Shown here: positions 45,381 through 50,239 of the stretch, one piece after another
Layout of the letters: every line of letters starts with the position of its first letter
Numbering within the stretch: position 1 is the stretch's first letter
From: Rubrivivax sp.
GTDB lineage: Bacteria; Pseudomonadota; Gammaproteobacteria; Burkholderiales; Burkholderiaceae_C
Length of the DNA: 50,239 nucleotides
Assembly: GCA_021298085.1 (NCBI GenBank)
Contig: JAJTDE010000031.1
Location: 1 to 50,239, forward strand
Direction: 5' to 3'
Notes under the pieces: generated by a model
The model's database searches: none
Seen by the model: only the letters and a program-made list of their open reading frames with translations
Told to the model about the DNA's origin: nothing
Position numbers and translations under genes: made by a program

Positions 45381-45683
45381 ATGGACCTCACCCCTCGAGA
45401 AAAAGACAAGCTCCTGCTGTTCACCGCGGCACTGCTCGCCGAGCGGCGCAAAGCGCGCGGACTCAAGCTGAACCACCCGGAAGCGGTGGCATTGATCAGC
45501 GCAGCCATCCTCGAGGGCGCCCGCGACGGCAGGACGGTGGCGGAATTGATGAGCGAGGGCACCCGCGTGCTCACCCGCGCCGATGTGATGGAAGGTGTCC
45601 CAGAGATGCTTCCCGATGTACAGATCGAAGCCACCTTCCCCGATGGCACCAAGCTGGTCACCGTGCACCAGCCCATCCGTTGA
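45381..45683 (+). CDS. ureA: Urease subunit gamma
   Basis: Smallest structural subunit of urease (100 aa), forming the (alpha-beta-gamma)3 complex. It starts [20 protein letters not shown] and shows [20 protein letters not shown] and [26 protein letters not shown], then [14 protein letters not shown] at the end. The start is fixed by conservation. There is only a weak AGG upstream of the ATG, and the sigma54-like promoter ends 10 nt before it. Confidence 0.97.
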   Translation: MDLTPREKDKLLLFTAALLAERRKARGLKLNHPEAVALISAAILEGARDGRTVAELMSEGTRVLTRADVMEGVPEMLPDVQIEATFPDGTKLVTVHQPIR

Positions 45684-45793
45684 CAGACCCACGCCCGCGC
45701 AGCGAAGTTGGACGCCGCAGGGAATGCCACCCACCCGCCGAGCCAGCACACCCCGCTCAGCGTCAGATTCAAAGAGAAACCAGGAGGAATTGC

Positions 45794-46000
45794 ATGAACC
45801 ACGCCTCAACCCCATCCCCCCGATCCCACGGGCTCGGTCGTCTGGCCGGCGTGCTGGCCATGGTTGGCACCTGGCCAGCCATGGCCCACGACGGTCACGG
45901 CGCCGATGCCGTGCACTGGCACGCGACCGACGCCCTGGGCTTCATCCTGGCCACTGCCGTGGGGCTGGGCTTGCTGGCCTGGTGGCGCAGCCGCCGCTGA
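45794..46000 (+). CDS. Small His-rich single-pass membrane protein in the urease operon
   Basis: A 68-residue protein with strong translation signals: AGGAGGAATTGC directly precedes the ATG. The N-terminal hydrophobic signal-like segment ends at WPAMA; the mature start HDGHGADAVHWHATD has four His within about 12 residues, followed by one membrane helix (LGFILATAVGLGLLAWW) and a basic end (RSRR). It lies between ureA and ureB, where some bacteria carry HupE/UreJ nickel permeases; the AHDGHG start is reminiscent of those, but it is far too short. Metal binding at the periplasmic face is a reasonable inference, not shown. Confidence 0.75.
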   Translation: MNHASTPSPRSHGLGRLAGVLAMVGTWPAMAHDGHGADAVHWHATDALGFILATAVGLGLLAWWRSRR

Positions 46001-46030
46001 ACCTCCTGAAACCCGACACAAGGGCACCGC

Positions 46031-46336
46031 ATGATCCCCGGCGAAATCTTCACCGACGGCCCTGAGCTGGTGCTCAACGTTGGCAGGCGGACCGTTCAGC
46101 TGACGGTTGAAAACAGCGGCGACCGTCCGATCCAGGTCGGTTCGCACTACCACTTCGCTGAAACCAACGAAGCCCTGCGCTTCGACCGTGCAGCGGCCCG
46201 CGGGATGCGCCTGAACATTGCCTCCGGTACGGCTGTTCGCTTTGAGCCGGGCCAGCAGCGCACGGTTGAACTGGTTGATTACGCCGGCGCCCGAGAAGTC
46301 TGGGGCTTCCGGGGCCTTGTGCAAGGAGCACTCTGA
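46031..46336 (+). CDS. ureB: Urease subunit beta
   Basis: Structural subunit beta of urease (101 aa). Signature: [19 protein letters not shown], then [40 protein letters not shown] and [18 protein letters not shown]. Shine-Dalgarno AAGGG lies upstream of the ATG. It ends 2 bp before the ureC start, so beta and alpha subunits are made from one message. Confidence 0.97.
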   Translation: MIPGEIFTDGPELVLNVGRRTVQLTVENSGDRPIQVGSHYHFAETNEALRFDRAAARGMRLNIASGTAVRFEPGQQRTVELVDYAGAREVWGFRGLVQGAL

Positions 46337-46338
46337 GC

Positions 46339-48102
46339 ATGCCCAGCATCGGTCGGCGCCTGTACGCCGAACACTACGGCCCCACCGTGGGCGACCGCAT
46401 CCGCCTGGCCGACACCGACCTGCTGGCCGAAGTGGAGCGTGACTTCACCCTGGCCGCCGGCAGCTACGGCGAGGAGGTGAAGTTCGGCGGCGGCAAGACC
46501 ATCCGTGACGGCATGGGGCAAAGCCAGCGCATCAACGGCCCTGGCGTCCACGACGCCGTGGACTGCGTCATCACCAACGCGCTGATCATCGACCACTGGG
46601 GCATCGTCAAGGCCGACATTGGCATCCGCGGCAGTCGCATCGCCGCAATTGGCAAGGCCGGCAATCCCGACGTGCAGCCAGGGGTGGACATCGTGATCGG
46701 CCCCGGCACCGAGGTCATCGCCGGCGAAGGCATGATTGTCACGGCGGGCGGTGTCGACAGCCACATCCACTTCATCTGCCCGCAACAGATCGACGAAGCC
46801 CTGGCCAGCGGTGTCACCACCATGCTGGGCGGCGGCACCGGGCCAGCCACCGGCACCTTTGCCACCACCTGCACCCCCGGCCCCGGGAACATCCGCCGCA
46901 TGCTGCAGGCCGCCGATGCTTTCCCGATGAACCTCGGCTTCCTGGGCAAGGGCAATGCGGCCCGGCCTGAAGCCGTGCGTCAGCAGGTCGATGCCGGCGT
47001 CATCGGCCTGAAACTGCACGAAGACTGGGGCACCACGCCGGCGGCCATCAGCAACTGTCTGGACGTCGCCGAGGCCACCGACACGCAGGTCTCCATCCAC
47101 TCCGACACGCTCAACGAGAGCGGCTTCGTGGAAGACACCATCGCCGCCACAAAAGGTCGCACGCTGTGTGCCTTCCACACCGAAGGTGCGGGCGGCGGCC
47201 ACGCGCCAGACATCCTGCGGGTGGTGGGTGAGCCCAACTTCCTGCCGTCCAGCACCAACCCGACCATGCCCTACACCGTCAATACCGTTGACGAGCACCT
47301 GGACATGCTGATGGTGTGTCACCACCTGGACTCCAGCATCGCCGAAGACCTGGCCTTCGCTGAAAGCCGCATCCGGCGCGAAACCATTGCGGCCGAGGAC
47401 GTGCTGCACGACCTGGGCGCCATCAGCATGATGAGCAGCGACAGCCAGGCCATGGGGCGCGTGGGCGAGGTCATCATCCGCACCTGGCAGACGGCCCACA
47501 AGATGAAGGTGCAGCGCGGCTGGATGGGCCCCGCGGTGTCCGATGGCTCCGCCGCCTCGGCCCCCGACACCCAAGCCCGCAACGACAACTTCCGCATCAA
47601 GCGTTATGTGGCCAAGTACACGCTGAACCCGGCGATTGCCAATGGCATGAGCCACGAGATCGGCAGTGTCGAACCGGGCAAGTGGGCGGATCTGGTGGTG
47701 TGGAAACCCGCCTTTTTCGGCGTCAAGCCCAGCCTGGTCATCAAGGGCGGCTTCATCGCCCTGGCCGCCATGGGCGACCCGAACGCGAGCATCCCCACGC
47801 CACAACCGGTTCACTTCCGGCCGATGTTCGGCAGCTTCGGTGGCGCGTTGGCCAGTGGTTCACTGACCTTCGTCAGCCAGGCAGCGCTGGCCAATGGCGC
47901 GGCCGAGTCCTATGGGCTGCACAAGCGGCTGTCGGCCGTGCGCCACTGCCGCAGCGTGACCAAGCGGGACATGGTGCACAACCATTGGCTGCCCAGCATG
48001 GAGATCGACCCCCAGACCTACGCGGTTCGCGCCGATGGCCAGCTGCTGGGGTGCGAGCCAGCCAAGGTATTGCCGATGGCGCAGCGGTACTTCCTGTTCT
48101 AG
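46339..48102 (+). CDS. ureC: Urease subunit alpha (catalytic)
   Basis: Catalytic subunit hydrolysing urea to ammonia and carbamate (587 aa). The nickel-bridging carbamylated Lys225 lies in GLKLHEDWG; metal His residues lie in [14 protein letters not shown] and the downstream [12 protein letters not shown] and [21 protein letters not shown] holds the active-site flap His. Between MKVQRG and NDNFRIKRY (about residues 395-412) the segment is longer by a dozen or so residues than in most ureases and rich in Ala/Ser/Gly. Otherwise normal. Directly follows ureB. Confidence 0.98.
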   Translation: MPSIGRRLYAEHYGPTVGDRIRLADTDLLAEVERDFTLAAGSYGEEVKFGGGKTIRDGMGQSQRINGPGVHDAVDCVITNALIIDHWGIVKADIGIRGSRIAAIGKAGNPDVQPGVDIVIGPGTEVIAGEGMIVTAGGVDSHIHFICPQQIDEALASGVTTMLGGGTGPATGTFATTCTPGPGNIRRMLQAADAFPMNLGFLGKGNAARPEAVRQQVDAGVIGLKLHEDWGTTPAAISNCLDVAEATDTQVSIHSDTLNESGFVEDTIAATKGRTLCAFHTEGAGGGHAPDILRVVGEPNFLPSSTNPTMPYTVNTVDEHLDMLMVCHHLDSSIAEDLAFAESRIRRETIAAEDVLHDLGAISMMSSDSQAMGRVGEVIIRTWQTAHKMKVQRGWMGPAVSDGSAASAPDTQARNDNFRIKRYVAKYTLNPAIANGMSHEIGSVEPGKWADLVVWKPAFFGVKPSLVIKGGFIALAAMGDPNASIPTPQPVHFRPMFGSFGGALASGSLTFVSQAALANGAAESYGLHKRLSAVRHCRSVTKRDMVHNHWLPSMEIDPQTYAVRADGQLLGCEPAKVLPMAQRYFLF

Positions 48103-48173
48103 GCTTCAAGCTTGCGCAAGACGCTGGCCGTCTGGCCAGACCTTGACCCATCACCGAATCGTTGAATCACACC

Positions 48174-48803
48174 ATGTTGACCGTCTCCAAAGTCATTCCA
48201 GGCGGAAAGGGCCTGGCCGCCGTGCTGCTCAAGCGGGCTGCCCAGGTTGAATTGAGCTGGGATGTCCGCCAGAAGAGCCGCTTCGAAGCCACCGACAGCC
48301 ATGGCAGAACCTTGGGCGTGTTCCTCCAGCGGGGCGCCGTGGTCCGCGGCGGTGATGTGCTGGTGGCTGACGACGGCAGCCTGGTTCGCGTGCTTGCGGC
48401 ACCCCAGCCGGTGATGCTGATTCATGCCTGTGCCGAACATGGCAGCCCGTTCGACCTGACGCGTGCCGCCTACCACCTGGGCAACCGTCACGTCACCATC
48501 GAGCTGCAGCCCGATCACCTCAAGATCGAGCCCGACACCGTGCTGGCCGACATGCTGCGCCGCATGCATTTGACGGTGGTGGACGCTCACGACGCGTTTG
48601 AGCCGGAAGGCGGCGCCTACCAGTCAGGCCACGCGGGGCATGCCCATGAGGAAGGCCATGGACACGCCCATGGCCATGGCCATGGCAACGACCACCACCG
48701 GCACGATCACGGCCATGATCACCACCACGATCACGGTCATGCCCATGGGAAGGCTGAGGGCCATGGACATGTCCATGGCCCGGGTTGCCAACACGACCAC
48801 TGA
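48174..48803 (+). CDS. ureE: Urease accessory protein UreE, nickel metallochaperone
   Basis: Delivers Ni to the UreDFG complex (209 aa). The N-terminal UreE domain has [40 protein letters not shown] and the metal-site region [20 protein letters not shown] and [16 protein letters not shown]. The C-terminal tail of about 60 residues has 24 His, interspersed with Gly, Asp and Ala, ending CQHDH. The ATG at 48174 is used; a TTG at 48162 would add four residues. It follows ureC by 71 bp. Confidence 0.96.
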   Translation: MLTVSKVIPGGKGLAAVLLKRAAQVELSWDVRQKSRFEATDSHGRTLGVFLQRGAVVRGGDVLVADDGSLVRVLAAPQPVMLIHACAEHGSPFDLTRAAYHLGNRHVTIELQPDHLKIEPDTVLADMLRRMHLTVVDAHDAFEPEGGAYQSGHAGHAHEEGHGHAHGHGHGNDHHRHDHGHDHHHDHGHAHGKAEGHGHVHGPGCQHDH

Positions 48804-48814
48804 CGCCACTGCCC

Positions 48815-49579
48815 ATGGTCACCTCAGCGGGCGCCTCGCCCCAGCCCGCGACCCTGCTGCGCCTGATGTGGATGGCCTCGCCCGCATTGCCCGTGGGTGG
48901 CTTCAGCTATTCCGAGGGACTGGAGTCCGCGGTGGATGCGGGCTTGGTCCGTGATGAAGCCAGCGCCGGCGATTGGCTGCTGGCCCAGATGGACCTGAGC
49001 CAGACACGCTCCGATTGGCCGGTGTGTGCCGAGGCGCACCGCGCATGGCAGGCGCATGACATGGCGCAGGTGCAGGCGCTCAACGAGTGGGTGCTGCACA
49101 CCCGCGAGAGTGCCGAGCTGCGGCTGCAGACAGAACAGATGGGCCGCTCGCTGACAGAGTGGCTGCGACGAAGCGCATGGCCTCAGCCCGACAGGCTCGA
49201 CCCCTCCCGCGCATCGGCTGATGCGACGGCCGACGAGCCGGGCGCCGCCCTCGTTGACACGCTGGCCGCACTTCGCCCAGCGCCCACCTGGCCAGTGGCC
49301 TTTGCACTGGCGGGTCTGCTCAGCGGGGCCAGCACGGAAGACACCCTCCTGGCCTGCGCATTCAGCTGGGCCGAAAACATGGCCCAGGCGGCCATCAAGG
49401 CCGTTCCGCTGGGCCAGAGCGGTGCTCAGCGTGTCTTGCAGCGGCTGGTGGACGTCATCCCCGCCCGGGTGAACAAGGCCTTGGCGCAGGCGCCCGCTGA
49501 ACGCCAGAGCTTTGCCCCCATGCTGGCCATCCTCTCATCGCACCATGAGGTGCAGTACAGCCGCCTCTTCAGATCATGA
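48815..49579 (+). CDS. ureF: Urease accessory protein UreF
   Basis: All-helical accessory protein (254 aa) that bridges UreD and UreG. Signature: [30 protein letters not shown], then [26 protein letters not shown], and [20 protein letters not shown] with [14 protein letters not shown] near the C-terminus. The ATG at 48815 (MVTSAGAS) starts 11 bp after ureE; an extension to 48785 overlaps ureE and is less likely. An Ala/Asp-rich insert near 130-155 is variable. Confidence 0.95.
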   Translation: MVTSAGASPQPATLLRLMWMASPALPVGGFSYSEGLESAVDAGLVRDEASAGDWLLAQMDLSQTRSDWPVCAEAHRAWQAHDMAQVQALNEWVLHTRESAELRLQTEQMGRSLTEWLRRSAWPQPDRLDPSRASADATADEPGAALVDTLAALRPAPTWPVAFALAGLLSGASTEDTLLACAFSWAENMAQAAIKAVPLGQSGAQRVLQRLVDVIPARVNKALAQAPAERQSFAPMLAILSSHHEVQYSRLFRS

Positions 49580-49637
49580 GCGGCTGCGGCTGCTAACACC
49601 GCACAACCCGAGCTCCAGACACCACCTCCACCTGACC

Positions 49638-50239
49638 ATGGCCACCCCCGCCCTTCACCACATACCCCACCGCAGCAAGCGCCTTCCTCCCTTGAGGGTC
49701 GGCGTGGGCGGGCCTGTCGGCTCCGGCAAGACCACACTGGTGGAAATGCTCTGCAAGGCCATGCGTGACCGCTGGGACCTGGTGGTGGTCACCAACGACA
49801 TCTACACCAAGGAAGACCAACGGCTGTTGACGGTGGCCGGCGCGTTGGCCCCTGAGCGCATCATGGGTGTGGAGACCGGCGGCTGCCCGCACACCGCGAT
49901 CCGCGAGGACGCGAGCATCAACCTCGAGGCCGTTGACAGGATGCTGGCCAAGTTCCCTGACGCCGACATCGTGTTCATCGAGAGCGGCGGTGACAACCTC
50001 GCAGCAACCTTCAGCCCAGAACTGAGCGACCTGACCATCTACGTGATCGACGTGGCCGCGGGCGAGAAGATTCCGCGCAAGGGCGGGCCGGGCATCACCA
50101 AGAGCGACCTCTTCGTGATCAACAAGGTGGATCTTGCACCTTACGTCGGCGCCAACCTCGACGTGATGGAGGCCGATACGCAGCGCATGCGCCAGGGCAA
50201 GCCCTATGTCATGAGCAACCTGCGCACTCAACAAGGCCT
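49638..50239 (+). CDS. ureG: Urease accessory GTPase UreG, partial (3' end beyond window)
   Basis: SIMIBI GTPase powering nickel insertion; 200 codons visible. The P-loop is [13 protein letters not shown], then [16 protein letters not shown] with the metal-site region [20 protein letters not shown] (conserved Cys-Pro-His). [17 protein letters not shown] is Walker B-like and [14 protein letters not shown] the guanine-specificity motif NKVD. Most of the ~205-residue protein is present; only the C-terminus is cut by the right edge. It lies 58 bp after ureF. The start ATG at 49638 is the first plausible one. Confidence 0.97.
   Translation, partial: MATPALHHIPHRSKRLPPLRVGVGGPVGSGKTTLVEMLCKAMRDRWDLVVVTNDIYTKEDQRLLTVAGALAPERIMGVETGGCPHTAIREDASINLEAVDRMLAKFPDADIVFIESGGDNLAATFSPELSDLTIYVIDVAAGEKIPRKGGPGITKSDLFVINKVDLAPYVGANLDVMEADTQRMRQGKPYVMSNLRTQQG

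Noticed and set aside
46279..47814. Leftward open frame of 511 codons opposite ureC
   Set aside because: Urease alpha is intact; the reverse frame is a shadow.
48640..48790. Tandem-repeat-like DNA (CATGGCCATGG-type) as a possible array
   Set aside because: It is explained by codons of the His/Gly-rich UreE tail; there are no spacers, so no CRISPR.

Overview
The window is high-GC DNA with tightly packed genes. Its content suggests a betaproteobacterium of the order Burkholderiales, possibly the Rubrivivax/Leptothrix/Roseateles side. The clues are the rplM-rpsI-...-erpA order, a fused UraD-allantoate amidohydrolase, a PEP-CTERM protein with a sigma54-like promoter, and a urease operon with a His-tailed UreE. 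The genus cannot be fixed from sequence reading alone. No tRNA, rRNA, CRISPR array, insertion sequence or integrase was recognised.

Layout. (1) 1-9916, minus strand: a hybrid NRPS-PKS assembly line. A 2191-residue NRPS (C-A-T-E-C-T, with a threonine-type pocket) overlaps by 4 bp a type I PKS (KS-AT-ACP) that runs off the left edge. (2) 10179-12548, plus: a UDP-N-acetylhexosamine dehydrogenase and a 4-epimerase of the TviB/TviC (WbpO/WbpP) kind, ending in two back-to-back perfect hairpins. (3) 12618-15147, minus: a housekeeping block read rplM, rpsI, a membrane coiled-coil protein, a bactofilin, erpA. (4) 15476-22750: GNAT acetyltransferase, DUF2726 protein, SrkA kinase, convergent htpG with a clear sigma32 promoter, a multiply broken diguanylate cyclase pseudogene, an ABM-fold monooxygenase-like protein and a DUF2189 membrane protein. 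(5) 22752-33936, plus: 2,4-dienoyl-CoA reductase, coniferyl-aldehyde-type dehydrogenase, a GST, a DUF5916 surface protein, and an RND efflux adaptor/permease pair. (6) 33941-50239: a nitrogen-salvage region.

Region 6 reads as one metabolic programme. UraH and UraD convert 5-hydroxyisourate to allantoin, PuuE opens allantoin to allantoate, and the AllC half of the fusion removes ammonia and CO2 from allantoate. An M20 hydrolase and a three-gene TauABC/SsuABC-like importer follow. The urease operon (ureD, ureA, a small His-rich membrane peptide, ureB, C, E, F, G; cut at the right edge) would release ammonia from the urea formed. A sigma54-type promoter just upstream of ureA fits nitrogen control. 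Urate oxidase itself is not in the window.

Most promising for new biology: the NRPS-PKS line with its A-less C-T module and a PKS that continues past the edge, the His-rich peptide inside the urease operon, the unknown 133-residue protein inside the ureide operon, and the sigma54-like sites before the PEP-CTERM gene and ureA.
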